A stretch of DNA of 64,000 bases, taken from the NCBI GenBank assembly GCA_022478985.1, contig JAKSZP010018564.1, positions 1 through 64,000 of the forward strand, read 5' to 3'. This document shows positions 1 to 10,759 of the stretch, in pieces; within the stretch, counting starts at the first letter, position 1; every line of letters starts with the position of its first letter. The notes below the pieces were generated by a model, which worked only from the letters and a program-made list of their open reading frames with translations, was not told the origin of the DNA and made no database searches. Source of the stretch: Massospora cicadina (Eukaryota; Entomophthoromycota; Entomophthoromycetes; Entomophthorales; Entomophthoraceae). Both the position numbers and the translations under genes were made by a program.

Positions 1-1490
1 TTTTACTTGATTAAGGGTAACCACCACATCTTTATGAAGAGGCTAAGGATTGCTTAAGGTTACAGAACGCTGGGAATAACTGAAAGAAGCTCTCATAGAA
101 ATTACTACAATGAGGCACAAATGAGCTACACCATAAAATGAAGGGATCATCCTGCACCATGGAAAAAACTGGGCACCTTTCATGAACTTTCAGGAGAAGA
201 TCATCAAGGCCTATCAGTATCACCTCTTGATGTACATCCTGATATTGATAAAACCTTAAGTATAATCAGACGGTTCTAATCAGGGTCTGGAATGAAATCT
301 GGTGAAAAATACTTTTAAAGTTCTTGCCATCAGTATTAATTAAACTTTTTATGTGCAAAGCCTTATGGTAAAACGATGCTGCTCAAAATTTATTCTAGGA
401 TTTGGTCTTCTATCAGCGTGAATTACATTACTAATCTGCTTATGTCAAACGGATTTGATGCAATCATGTGTAGCTGGCCAGTCAATTAAGCATACAATTT
501 CCTCTCCTGCACCTCAAGCATCATCTTTAAGGAAGCGGATAAGGTGTATATAAAAAAGCTCTTTAAAAGACATGGCTAACTGGTGAGGTTGTTTATGACC
601 ATGTGAAACTTTTATATCGCGCTTTTATAACCACCTACTGTCCAACGTGGCTATCAAACACTGCCACGCCTCCGCCTACCAGCCCCAGAAAGATAGCCAA
701 GCAAGAATATTTTATTCATACCCTAGTAAAAGTATTTTTTGCTGCTATATCCTGCCCTAAAATACATGGACCTCTTGGCTCCCTCTCACCCAGTTTGCTT
801 ATAGAAACCATACTCACTCTTCCACAGATTTATCTTCATTATTGCCAATTATGGCAACACCACTAGATGTATGAGAAGTAGCCTGAAGGTTTAATAGGAG
901 TCGCAGATGACCTAGTGACCAACATCTAATCAAACATTAAATCCCTAAGGATTTACCTCAACATGACTGTGCAAGACTAAAAGGATTTGCCCAACGTTTG
1001 AATCACTGATACTCAGCATAAAAGGTAGGCGTCATGGTGCTTGTCAATGCCAAGAATTATGCCATCCCATTGGAATACCTTAAACTGAGACCCCTACCTG
1101 GGCCTTTAGAATGTGCTCCGCCAAATTGAAGAAGCAGCATATGAGTTAATACTGATTGTAAGTTCCCGGGCTCATCTTGTTCTCCATGTATACAAAATAT
1201 GGAGGTTTGAGGGCCCCATCACAGACAGGGAATCCCCAGAATACCTATAAATTCCCAGAAGAAGCAGAGTATGAAGTGGAGATCATTCTGGATACTAAAA
1301 TCCACAGAGAAAAACGTTCCTACTTAGTCAAATAGCTTGATTACTCCATTAAGAAGGCCACCTGGCAAACATTAGATGACTGTGCCCAAAGCCCCAAGTA
1401 AATCAAGGAATTTCTTGACAAGAAGAGTATGAAACTAGAGGGTGGTGATGTCATAATCCTGGCCCTGCATGGACGTGACATTGCTCTTAT
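1..1490 (+). pseudogene. Ty3/gypsy chromovirus pol, integrase 3' half with chromodomain (element E)
   Basis: Decayed integrase that would insert retroelement cDNA and tether it to chromatin. Across shifting frames one reads the end of the zinc-binding region (DKTLSIIRRF near 250), the catalytic core (SISVNYI near 415, where the first catalytic Asp is expected but Asn is found), VVYDHV near 583 holding the second Asp, YQPQKDSQA near 690, the GPF module (GPFR, RQIEEAAYEL near 1105-1145), then a chromodomain from about 1254 (YEVEIILD, YLVK, ATWQTLDD) ending in the GGDV motif near 1441 that often closes chromoviral pol. Several stops and frameshifts; not functional. RT and gag would lie left of the window. 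Family assignment is firm, exact edges are not. Confidence 0.85.
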
Positions 1491-2127
1491 ATTTAGATAA
1501 TAAAAAGCCAACTGGGCTCCAACCCCAATGCGTTTCATAGGCTTTTAAAACAAATTGTCAAAAAGCCCAAAGAACAAAACTATTTGTGAAATTAAGACAA
1601 TTACACTCAAAGGAAACAGATATAATTATCTTTCAAAATTAATCCAAGATCAAATATGAAAACAGTCATCTCGCTGGCCCTTGATCGCTTAGCTTGGTTA
1701 GCTGGCTGTGAATGGGCTCTGTTCCACATAGAAAGGACAACAAGCGACCTTTTTGAAGAGCATGAGTATCCTCACTGAGAAATTCTTTAAATGATGCTAC
1801 CCAATGTAGCATCGTTAGTTCATTGGAATTATTTCATCACCCTGTTGGCGGTATTATCATTGACACTATTGAACATAACTTTAATATATTAACCTAAAAC
1901 AAGATTTAACAGAACCTCAACGACCTCCACCTTAGCTTTCCAATGACTCAATGTGCTATCCTAAACAAGTGTCTTCTTCTTGAGCAGGTATTAGACTTTC
2001 TAGTATATCTTATGCGCAATTCCTTTGATCTTGGACTGGTTGCTGAATAATTCTTCACTTGAAATCACTTAGAAGTGGAAAACAAGGAATTCATGTTTAT
2101 GTGGTAAAGTATCTTCTAACATAGTAA
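1491..2127. other. AT-rich stretch, no gene seen; probable LTR of element E
   Basis: Begins just after the end of the chromoviral pol, where a polypurine tract and 3' LTR are expected. No LTR edge can be set because the 5' LTR would lie outside the window. No reading frame here looks coding. Confidence 0.4.
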
Positions 2128-2147
2128 AATTAAAGCATTTTACTTCT
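2128..2147. repeat. Left target-site duplication of R1
   Basis: AATTAAAGCATTTTACTTCT here matches AATTAAAGTTTTTTTCTTCT at 4081-4100 in 17 of 20 positions. The pair brackets a 1933-bp insertion, the same length as the two other R copies bounded by duplications at full length. Confidence 0.65.
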
Positions 2148-4080
2148 CTCTCAATTAAATCACTTTTGGTCAAATTGCAGTTTGAAAATTTAGTAAAATA
2201 ACTCCACTTGTCATCGCCCTACTCAAGTTATCTATGTCAATGAGTTCAACGCCTGCTGCCCCCACGATGGGCAGTGGTGCGCCACCTCCTAATGTTTTTT
2301 GGCCATTGCCAAAACGTGCTAAGGCTGGATTAGCTAGCCCTCCAAATACTTCAGCACGCTATGTACTTCCCAAGGACTTTGCCTTACATCTCGCCCAAAC
2401 CCAGGCAGTGCCGCTGCCCCCTTGTGCTCCCATAAAGCAACATGCAATTTGGTCTTCAAGTTGAACATGGTAAGTTGTTCCACTATTCAGACAAAGCCAT
2501 TATCAAATTATCAGGCTGTTATGCAGCCTGCAGACTTCATCAACTTCCGCCCCTTCTAGGGGTATTTTAATATTGGCTTCTCAAGTGAAGCTGATGCTGC
2601 AGTATCAGCTACCATCCCCCTGGTGTTCCAGGGCACCCTCCTCCCAACTACTTACACCTGGTTTCCCACTGATACCACTCTTGTGGTTCACTTTGCAGGC
2701 CTCCCTACCCACCTACCACCCAAATTTTTAATGAATGAAATTATTTCTGATTATCAGAATATGGTTCCAATCCCACGATACAATTTGTGGTTCCCAATGG
2801 AGCCACTCACCTTGCAGGCCACCGCACCTATGCAACTATTCGTCCAGTATCAACAGAAATAACCCTCTCAATCCCCCCTATGCACCATTATCCCCTCTGC
2901 TCCAGACCATCCTTTTTGGGCTTGAGTGAATTGATAGTGCACCATTTTCCCTACCTGTTTTAAACTAGACCATTTGAAATGGCGCTGCCCCTCCAACTCA
3001 CGAGCCATGGCATCCACACATGACTCTATGAATGATGACCCCATAGCTGATCCAAAAATATTTACTAAATGGGTACTATCCTTCCCCCCTTCACAAATTG
3101 TCAGCAACAGCAACCACTGAATCAACAAACCATAAAATTACCTCAACGAACCTCTCCTCTCTGAAAACCGCCAATCTGGATACAGAATGGACTAAAGTAA
3201 GTTCTAAACCATCCTCCCAGCCAAAACGCAACAGATAATCCATATTCAAACAACCCTATCAATTTCAACCATTATCCATGGGATTATATGGTTGAGGTTG
3301 ATGAATTTGGCAAGCTTATATCTGAATCAGAATGGGCTGGGCTCTCTCCATTCAAGATGTACCTCAATACTGATTATGCGGCCCAATTACCAAAGTGCTA
3401 TTATGCACCTCGCCCTGATGCCATCCCATTCAAAAGTGACCAACAACTAGATGATGAGGCAGTTGCCTCCCCAGAATTTCACTAACCCGTAAAGCCATTG
3501 CAAAATCAGTTGCAGTACTGGCTACGGGCAGACCACCTCCTATCCTACCTAGTACCATGCTTCCAAAACAGAAAAAAGACCATCTTCAATACTATCAAGT
3601 GGCAAATTCAGCAGTTTAGAAAAGTTGTGGCGGTCACAAAGTTTGGCCCATAGATCCGCATTACCTGCAACAGCCTTGCAACCATTACCACTCTACTTAA
3701 AGTACGCCTTGAGGCGGAAAAAGCACTTGCAGACTATCTTTCCACCCTCATCATCGCACACATTGAGTTGCAAGCACCCATTTGTTATCTCAACCCCTTT
3801 TTATGATGCGCCCACACCATTTCTATTAGCTTTGTGCCGCTACATGTCCACAACAGATGAAGATTAAGAGCCTCCTGATCCCCCTTCACCCACCGCCATG
3901 GATGTATAGCAGTTTACGCTTCCAACTTGGTTGGTGTGTTCTGCTTAAATTTCACATTGCTTTGAGCAGATCAATTGGCTTGTTTTGAAATTAAAAAAGT
4001 TCATTACAATGTGGAAATTTAAGCTCTTTCAAGCATTTGTAATGTCCGTCCCCTGGTCAGCTTGCCTCAGTTAAATAAAA
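2148..4080 (+). mobile_element. Family R retroposon, copy R1, full length
   Basis: A 1933-bp insertion between imperfect 20-bp duplications. It has a T/C-rich 5' leader starting CTCTCAATTAAATCAC, one decayed gene of about 560 codons, a T-rich 3' UTR and the family tail (GTCCGTCCCCTGGTCAGC near 4045) followed by A-rich sequence. No reverse transcriptase is encoded. Long target duplications plus an A-rich 3' end indicate target-primed reverse transcription by machinery supplied in trans. Its tail faces that of R2 about 600 bp away. Confidence 0.75.
2234..3910 (+). pseudogene. R-family protein gene, decayed copy (R1)
   Basis: Function unknown. The N-terminus is open from ATG at 2234 (MSMSSTPAAPTMGSG, about 76 codons) and then frameshifts. 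Further recognisable blocks are the CFKLDHLKWRCP piece near 2955, where the first Cys of the family CPxC motif reads as Phe, and VEVDEFGKLISESEWAG at 3291 with the conserved SDQQLDDEA block near 3437. The C-terminus keeps DAPTPFLLAL near 3808 and the PPDPPSP end near 3872. The start is chosen because three copies have an ATG at the same relative place about 70-90 nt into the element. Several stops and shifts; not translatable as a whole. Confidence 0.7.
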
Positions 4081-4100
4081 AATTAAAGTTTTTTTCTTCT
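4081..4100. repeat. Right target-site duplication of R1
   Basis: Partner of 2128-2147, following the A-rich end of R1 directly. Confidence 0.65.
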
Positions 4101-4642
4101 AGTATAAAATCAAGATATAATATGAATGTATAATAGTAAAATATTTGGGATTGTGGTTGGCAATATTGTAGGGGCTTAACAAACTCCTAGTAAGTCTCTT
4201 CCTTGATCTCTGCCTTGGTGAGGCATCCATATTACTCAATTCTTATATCTGCAAGCTCCATCTCATGGTGTACATCCCTACACCAGGATGTTCAGTGTCC
4301 CCTTGCTTATTACCCTATTCTGTGTCTTGGGCATTAGTACCTCTTCTGGTTTTTTTTGTTGCCTGGTTTGATATATGGTGATATTCGCGTGATTCAATCA
4401 ATGCTCTACTTTAATTGCCTCACTTCAGGGTAAAAATTGACTCATGGTAACTGGATTACTTTCTTTATGGTAATATTCTGATGAAAAGGTTTATTTTCTT
4501 TCTTTGAGTAACGTGATTTTTCATTTCTCTATCATTGGATGAATAAAAACTATTTAACGCCTGAGGTATTAAGTGATTTAAATTAATAGCCATTGTCAAC
4601 GTATTCAGCGTCATCTTCATACTGCAAATCTCTTTGGTTTTT
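4101..4642. other. AT-rich spacer between R1 and R2, nothing recognised
   Basis: No open frame of coding character and no match to the other repeats in the window. It looks like older non-coding sequence into which R1 and R2 inserted. Confidence 0.5.
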
Positions 4643-4661
4643 GGTATAAAACTTTGTTCAT
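4643..4661. repeat. Target-site duplication of R2, 3' side
   Basis: GGTATAAAACTTTGTTCAT, 19 bp, identical to 5302-5320. It lies next to the A-rich end of the minus-strand insertion. Confidence 0.9.
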
Positions 4662-5301
4662 TTTAACATTTATTTAGGGTACGCTGACCAGGGGACGGAC
4701 AGTACCGAACACAACACTCAATTTTGACAAAACAAACTACTAACCAGGTGGGAAGCAGAAACTGCTAACCCACCAAGGCAGAGGGTGAGGAGGGGTTGGG
4801 GGGTTGGTCTTCAGAAAGACTCACCTCAATCAAGGGATGTTGGTTACAGTACCGGATCATAGCAGAGAGCCAGGGCGTTGGGGCATCCACATAATGGGGT
4901 CTGAGGTCAGCGTAGTAGGAGTTTTCCACTTCTGCATCAAGATAATGATGGGAAAGTGTTTCAACAAAAGCTGCGAGGAGAACTTCAGCTTCTTTGCGGG
5001 CTTCAGGAAGTTGGGTGAAAAGGGAGATACTGTGGCGGGTGATTTTGGCTGAGGGGTTGAATGAAGTAAGCGTTGAGACATTCATAACAGCAACTTCAGC
5101 ATCATCGAATAGTTTTGAGATGTCACTGCAGGGAGATTCAGGGAAGTTGGGGGGAAGAAGATGGTGAGCAGGCCATGCTGGAGCTGAGCCACTGACTGGG
5201 CCACCTCGGTGCGTAGTTTTGGGCAATGAGGAGAGGCCACCACAGCTAAGGCGAGCTTGTGGTCACAGTGGAAGGGGGCTCTATTGGGTAGAGGAGCAAA
5301 A
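4662..5301 (-). mobile_element. Family R retroposon, copy R2, 5'-truncated
   Basis: A 640-bp insertion between perfect 19-bp duplications, read on the minus strand. It retains only the last third of the R gene, the 3' UTR and the tail (CTGTCCGTCCCCTGGTCAGC at about 4684-4703), then CTAAATAAATGTTAAA. A perfect long duplication with 5' truncation is the classic footprint of LINE-type target-primed reverse transcription. The unmutated duplication suggests one of the younger copies. Confidence 0.88.
4765..5226 (-). pseudogene. R-family protein, C-terminal fragment (R2)
   Basis: An uninterrupted frame of 153 codons covering the C-terminal quarter of the R protein. It shows a helical, Ala/Glu-rich segment (ARKEAEVLLAAFVETL), the conserved VDAPTPWLSAMIRY block and the family end PPNPSSPSALVG. 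The in-frame ATG at 5226 is an internal Met of the family alignment, not a real start: everything upstream was lost by 5' truncation. No promoter is visible, so expression would need read-through. Confidence 0.75.
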
Positions 5302-5320
5302 GGTATAAAACTTTGTTCAT
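5302..5320. repeat. Target-site duplication of R2, 5' side
   Basis: Identical 19-bp partner of 4643-4661, marking where reverse transcription of R2 stopped. Confidence 0.9.
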
Positions 5321-5799
5321 GAAACTATCCCAAATGACTGGTAGTTTTCTTGGGATGTCATCATCTATAAAATGAGGTTGGCTCCCTTATCCGCAACTCA
5401 ATATTAATTTAAATTTTTAATTTAAGAAAGTCTCTACTTAGGGATGACCACAATAGCTTGTCAATCTAAAGAGTGGTTGAGTTATCCAGCCTTTTATCAA
5501 CTATTTTTGACTAGGCACAGATGAGGCATCATGTAATATGGCCTCTTACATTAATCTTCATTTCCAGCCAGGAATATTTGCTGAATAGCGGTTCCGCCAT
5601 TTTCTTACCCTAAGATGGCTCGCCAGAGGAGTTCATTATAGGATAAATTACTTTCTCCTGAGGCATGTGAGTTAAATCCCATTATTGCCATATAAAATAA
5701 GACCATTCTCCTTCTATAACTTCATTTACCATCAGTTATCCTCTCCTTCAACTAAATTTACTTATATATCTTTCCCATATGTTGAGCTTTGCTGGGCCA
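5321..5799. other. No gene recognised
   Basis: AT-rich sequence downstream (minus strand) of the element F remnant. It may include decayed F integrase or LTR, but no motif could be read. Confidence 0.4.
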
Positions 5800-7931
5800 T
5801 GTTTATCATGTCCATCAAATTCCATAAGTTTCCTTGATTTCCGGATACAGCATTAAGGGGCATAGTAGCAGTGGTACAGGTGTTGATCTCCTTCTTGGAA
5901 AAGAACATCTTTAGGTCTAAAATTGATAGTTCAATTAATACTTTTTTCTACTGTCTTGTAACATTATCAAAATTCTATCAGGCTAGCTCAAGTGCCAGCA
6001 GGCCTGCTGTTAGTTCATCTGCTTTGATCCCTTATAAATTACAACACTTTAAAATACGTCTTAATAACAAAAGAGTGCCAAGAGTAGAAAAGATTTGCTC
6101 CCATTGTTTTAGGGAAAATACAAAGGTTAAGAGCTCCCTTTTGTAAACTGGATAATTTTTCTCCATTGGGTGCAATCTCCTACTGAAGTAACAAATTGAG
6201 TTCTTGGCTCCATCATAGAAAATCTGTAGAAGTATGGCCCCAGTTGCAAAGTTTGAAGCGTCAGTAATTACTATGTATGGCTTGTTCATATCTGGGTGTG
6301 CCATGAGGGGGTGGTAAGGAGGAGCTTCTAAAAGCTTGGAAAGAACGCTTCAATTTCTCCACCCATAGGAACAAGACTTGACGTTCACTATGATCAAGGG
6401 TGTGATCATCCTTTAAAGATCCCTGAAGAAATCTGTGCAGGAAGTTCACCACGCTTAAAAAACTTCTGATTCCCATTCTGTTTGACAGGGGCGGATTATT
6501 CCTCTACCACTTCCAACTTGTTTAGTAGATGGCAGTGACATCCATAATTACAACATTACCCAAAATATTGAGTCCATGTAAGATTCTCACTTCAATAGCA
6601 TTAAAAAAGAGTTTAACCCAGTCAAATTCTTAAAGCACCTTTAGGATGTCCGCCTGATGCTCCTCCTTGGGCTTGGAGAAAAGGAAGATGTCATCAATGT
6701 ACACTATGCAGAAATTTCTGATGAGGTCACATAGCATGAGTCAATTCTGCACTGGAGAACCTCTGGAGCACTACTTAACCCAAAAGGTATGACTAGATAA
6801 TATAACGCCTCTAGATGGCATTTTAAAGCCAAATGTTGCTGGTGTTCTTATGCTACCAGCACAGGTTGAAGGCGTTAACGAGTTCTAGTTTTGAAAGGAC
6901 TCAGCTAATGACAGCCATTTGTTAGATCATCTCCATCATCAGGGGAAGAACATGGGTCAGTTTCAGTTATTGTGTTAATTTAAGGAAACCAATAAACAGG
7001 TTAAATTTCTCACTTGCTTTGAGCACCATCAGAATAGGAGAAACTATAGAGAACTTGGACGGCATAATCAATCTCCTTTCCTATATATCCTTTATTATAT
7101 GTTAAGTAATTCTTTGGCTTGGAGATTCACGGGTACACATGGCACCCCTGCAGAAGATAAGCATCAGGCATATTTTAAAGGAAAAATGAATGTCTCGTTT
7201 AGAGTTGTGCGGAGTGATTCCGCCAGCTTATATGGTTAGAATCTAAAATCCACATAAATTTTAAGATTGATCCGTGGGCTGGAGGACATTAATATCAAGC
7301 CTTTTCTTGCCAGTAGATATAATATACAGCACGACTTTGGGATCACCTTTAGGATGCAGCACGACCTGGTGCTCCTCCAAGTTGAACTACAGACTGTAAT
7401 AGTACCACCACCACATACCCAGAATGATGGGGTTGATAAGTTCTTTATATCACTAAACATTTCCCAAAATTAGTGGAGCCCTGATAGAGTAAGACCTGAA
7501 GTTAAAACTCCTAACATTTAAATTGAGTTGGTGGTGTCCGCAAGAATGATAATTCCCTTTGAGGTCATTTTCAGTTTCAACTTAAATGATAACTCAGCAA
7601 CTAAGTATCTTTCTTCTGATCCATGTCTACCAAGGCCCATAGTTTTATTTGGCGCCATTTTTCTTTTTTGCATATCAGCTCATCATTTAGGGCTCAAGCA
7701 AATAACGTGAAGCATAATCTTTATGTTTACTGTTACTTTGTGTTGGTATAGAGTATGTGTTGTAGGTGGAGGTCTTCACTTTCATGGAGAAAGTGAGAGG
7801 GGCCAAAAGGGCAGTGTTTATCAAAACAGGGTCAGATTGGGTGTTAGTCACTCTTGCAGATTCTAAAAAGTAAGGTGAACGGCGGCAGGTGTGCCTTGAT
7901 GCTGAGACCACAAAATCTCTCAAGCAAGTTA
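5800..7931 (-). pseudogene. Ty3/gypsy reverse transcriptase and RNase H remnant (element F)
   Basis: Minus-strand pol fragments in several frames. RT palm: a lysine-rich finger region near 7060 (MPSKFSIVSPILMV), then the catalytic box VYIDDIF (YIDD codons at 6690-6701, both Asp kept). RT connection: IRSFLSVVNFLHRFL near 6460. RNase H-like: YIVITDAS near 6275 with the catalytic Asp, ICYFSRRLHP, and the YKRELLTFVFSLKQW block near 6120. The stretch 7200-7930 lies where protease and linker should be but shows no clear D-S/T-G box. Element A inserted at its upstream edge (7932). No LTRs could be assigned. Confidence 0.75.
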
Positions 7932-7936
7932 GGTGC
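7932..7936. repeat. Target-site duplication of element A, left
   Basis: GGTGC, next to the TG of the left LTR; compare GATGC at 14550-14554 (4 of 5, one transition). Confidence 0.65.
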
Positions 7937-9083
7937 TGTTAAAAATTTGTTGGAATCATTGAGATATGCTGTAAGGTTTTTGCACAGGGTCAATCTTAAT
8001 GAGCAATAGAATGGATTATATGGAGATCGTTGGTCCTCAGAAATACTCAAATAAACAAGTATTGTAATATGGAGCAATTGCCCCAATAACACTTCCTTAT
8101 TATAACACAATATATTCAGCGGATCCTCACTGCTCCGCTCCCTATTTTCTAATAACAATTCTTATCCTTAAAGCCAACACCCTCCTCCGCCAACATCTAC
8201 ATGGGGCGAATGAACCCCTTATTTAGGATATTCCTATCCCAAATTTCCCCATGATTTTAATGAGGATGAAAAGTACAAAATTGTGGAGCTCACTTTTGGT
8301 GTGAGCTGTGCCTGCATTGATGCAGCAAAAACCTCTCTTTTCGACCCCAATTATCCCCAAACCTTCCAGCACATCAAGTAGTTCACTTGTGTTCCAGCTC
8401 TTATCACATTGCTGAGCATTAACTTGCTCAATACGTTGAGGCAATGGAAACCGCTGGCTTCATTAACATAAAAAAACCCCAATTATACCTCCTTATGCCA
8501 CATGTCACTGATGCTCCAACCCCTATGCTGTCCACCATGATCCGCCAGCTAAAGTGGGCGCTGGACAAAAGTTTCCCCAAAGCATCCTCACCTTCTGATA
8601 TGGCTTCTTAGGCTGATAACTTAGGGGCTATATTAGGAGTTTTTTTAAATTCTAATAATCTCTTTATTTGGCTCATTCACAAATAAAGATGCATGGTGGC
8701 TCCCCCTTTTGGGTTGGGCACCACTAGTGCTAAAAAATCCCCCTCCTTCAATTCTCTAGAGTCATTTATATTTCAGCAACTTTGATAGATTTGACTTTTT
8801 GCTTAGACTATTTGTTCTGCCATATTCTTATTGGTTCTGCAGAGTAACCATTTATTAAATTCATGATTACCTTAGTTCTAGGAAATCTATCTATTATTTC
8901 TCGTGCATTGACATCTCCTAGTCACCTTATTTATAAAAGATCCAATAACCATCCATTTGTATCCAATATCGCCTCATCTCAAGGCGCTCATATGCTCATA
9001 AACTATAGTTATTGTTGGTGGATTCTATCTGATCCTCCATAGTTATTTTGGGCTTATCAATCAGTCATATCAGAATCTCAACA
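7937..9083 (-). repeat. 3' LTR of element A, interrupted by an R-type copy
   Basis: Aligns along its length with 13983-14549 except for about 580 bp at 8168-8746 present only here. It starts TGTTAAAAATTTG and ends AATCTCAACA on the plus strand. The TTATAAATA sequence read on the minus strand near 8930, also present in the other LTR near 14397, is a TATA-like candidate. Confidence 0.85.
8168..8746 (+). mobile_element. R-type retroposon R9, 5'-truncated, second 3'-end type
   Basis: Plus-strand insertion inside one LTR of A and absent from the other, so it arrived after A integrated. It encodes the C-terminal R region (DAPTPMLSTMIRQLK near 8514) but, like R3, lacks the GTCCGTCCCC tail. It ends instead in CAAATAAAGATGC near 8682 and GCACCACTAGTGCTAAAAAA near 8718. 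Only a short TCCTTMA-like repeat brackets it, so no target duplication is claimed. The last codons differ from the PPDPPSPS type. Confidence 0.65.
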
Positions 9084-9093
9084 TACCCTCCTC
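9084..9093 (-). promoter_or_regulatory. Polypurine tract of element A
   Basis: On the minus strand GAGGAGGGTA directly precedes the 3' LTR start TGTTGAG, where plus-strand DNA synthesis is primed in LTR elements. Confidence 0.65.
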
Positions 9094-9109
9094 AACTATA
9101 TGATAAGGC

Positions 9110-10273
9110 TCCTATTGCTTATACTCCTGGAGGAACTTTTTTGTGCACCCATTTAATATTTCAACCACTTGTGGGGTCCTTGATGGTAAAGGCGTTGACA
9201 CCTGTTTTCTAAATAACTTCAAATAGACCAATCGAAATACTGGACAACTTGTGTTTCTGCCCAAACCCATGTTGATCATGGAATAGAACCATATTGCCAT
9301 CTTTGAACTGAGCCAACCCACTATACCATACCTGGTTGGCAGCCTGATTCTTGATCTTCTTGGATAAACTGAAGTTGTACGCTTTGGTTTGCAATCTGAT
9401 CAACGTGTCCTCTAGGTTAGTCAAATAACTGTGGGAATCCATTCCGCCAGTGTCTTCCATGCACGCATAAAGCAGAGCCAGAAGGGTAGTGCGTTGTCCA
9501 TATATCAGCTTAAAGGGGCTCTTCCCTATAGTGGAATGGTAGCAATGTTATAGGCAAAAATGGCGATGGAACGAAGAGAGCTCCAATCCTAAAATCGATC
9601 TGTTACCAACTTCTGGAGTATGTTCACCAAGGTCCCATTAACTCACTCAATAAAACCATTTGACTTGGGGTGATATGGGGTCGTTAGCACTCCAAAGATG
9701 GCCATCAATTTGTTAAGCTTGGGTAAAATGTGAGAGATTAAGTTGGTTCTGTTGTCAGTAAGGATGAACTGAGGACAGCCATGTCACCAGTTTATACATT
9801 CCATCACAAACTTAACCATTGTGACCGCCCCCAAATCCTGTATCACCCACACTTCAACCCACCTGGTCAAGTGGTCGATCACTACCAGAATGTACTTGAT
9901 CCAGTTAGTTCCCATTGGCAGAGGGCCAATGACATCAAGGGAAACAGTATGACATGAAAAATGGTGTTTCACTAACTGATAGGAAGCCTTCTGGTGGAAC
10001 AACTTTTCCACTTGGCACTGGTGGCAGCAGAAAATGTTTTAAGGACGTCAAAGTTCATGTTTTCCCATCAATACCAAGGATGCAATTTTTGTATTGTCTC
10101 GCGCATGCCCCATGTCCAACTGCCTTATGCACGCTCATGATGATGCTAGGCCATGCAGAGGGTCGCAGGAAGTTTACGGTCAAGTTTCCAATCCATTTAC
10201 ATAACTCCCCATTATGCTGAAAGGTATTGGTTCGCATTTCACTTAATGAATTTATGATTTGAGTGAATCTCAT
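9110..10273 (-). pseudogene. Integrase of element A
   Basis: Decayed gypsy integrase. In order on the minus strand: a CHQC zinc-binding pair near 10025, first catalytic Asp in LDVIGPLP near 9930 followed by YILVVIDHLTRWVEVW, second Asp in LTDN near 9765, catalytic Glu in SNGFIE near 9655, and the C-terminal part reaching LNGCTKKFLQEY near 9130. All three catalytic acids can be read, but frameshifts and at least one stop after the Glu break the chain. It ends about 30 bp before the PPT, so there is no room for a chromodomain. Confidence 0.8.
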
Positions 10274-10379
10274 TGTACTTTCCGCTAGGCATCATATTGT
10301 ACATTATATCACTCAGATTTGCTGTAACTGTAATTGTTGGTAGCCTTGACAAGCAATAAGCGTATTGGTGTTTTGCACC

Positions 10380-10750
10380 AATTGTGGAGGATCTCAAAGT
10401 CTAATCCTACAGTTTGAGGGCCCATCAGGGTAGGTGCCCTTCAGGCTCCTTGATGTTCTACAACCAGGTAACAACGTGTGATCCGTTACTACTTTAAACT
10501 TCACCCCATGCAAATACACCCAAAATTGCTTATACATGTAGATCACCGCTAAGCACTCTCACTTGGTCACAATATAATTGAATTCATACCTGGTCAGGCT
10601 CTGACTGCAATTTGCTACGGGATGCTCCTCCCTCTCATCATCTTTTTGAGATAGGACTGCCCCTACAGCGGAAAGGGATTGATCAATTTGAATAATGAAA
10701 TCTTTATCAGAGTTCAGATAGAACACCACTGGCGCAATGATCAGCGTCAT
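10380..10750 (-). pseudogene. RNase H domain of element A
   Basis: Open for 63 codons. DFIIQIDQSLSAVGAVLSQK carries the first catalytic Asp (10559-10750), followed out of frame by ECLAV, YLHGVKFKVVTDH near 10500, and then decay. It would degrade RNA in the RNA-DNA hybrid. It sits directly downstream of the RT as in all gypsy elements. Confidence 0.78.
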
Positions 10751-10759
10751 TCAAAGTGT

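Noticed and set aside
4037..4705. Inverted GTCCGTCCCCTGGTCAGC motifs about 0.65 kb apart looked like terminal inverted repeats of a DNA transposon
   Set aside because: Each motif is the 3' tail of a separate retroposon (R1 plus strand, R2 minus strand), each with its own flanking duplication; the same tail occurs singly elsewhere.
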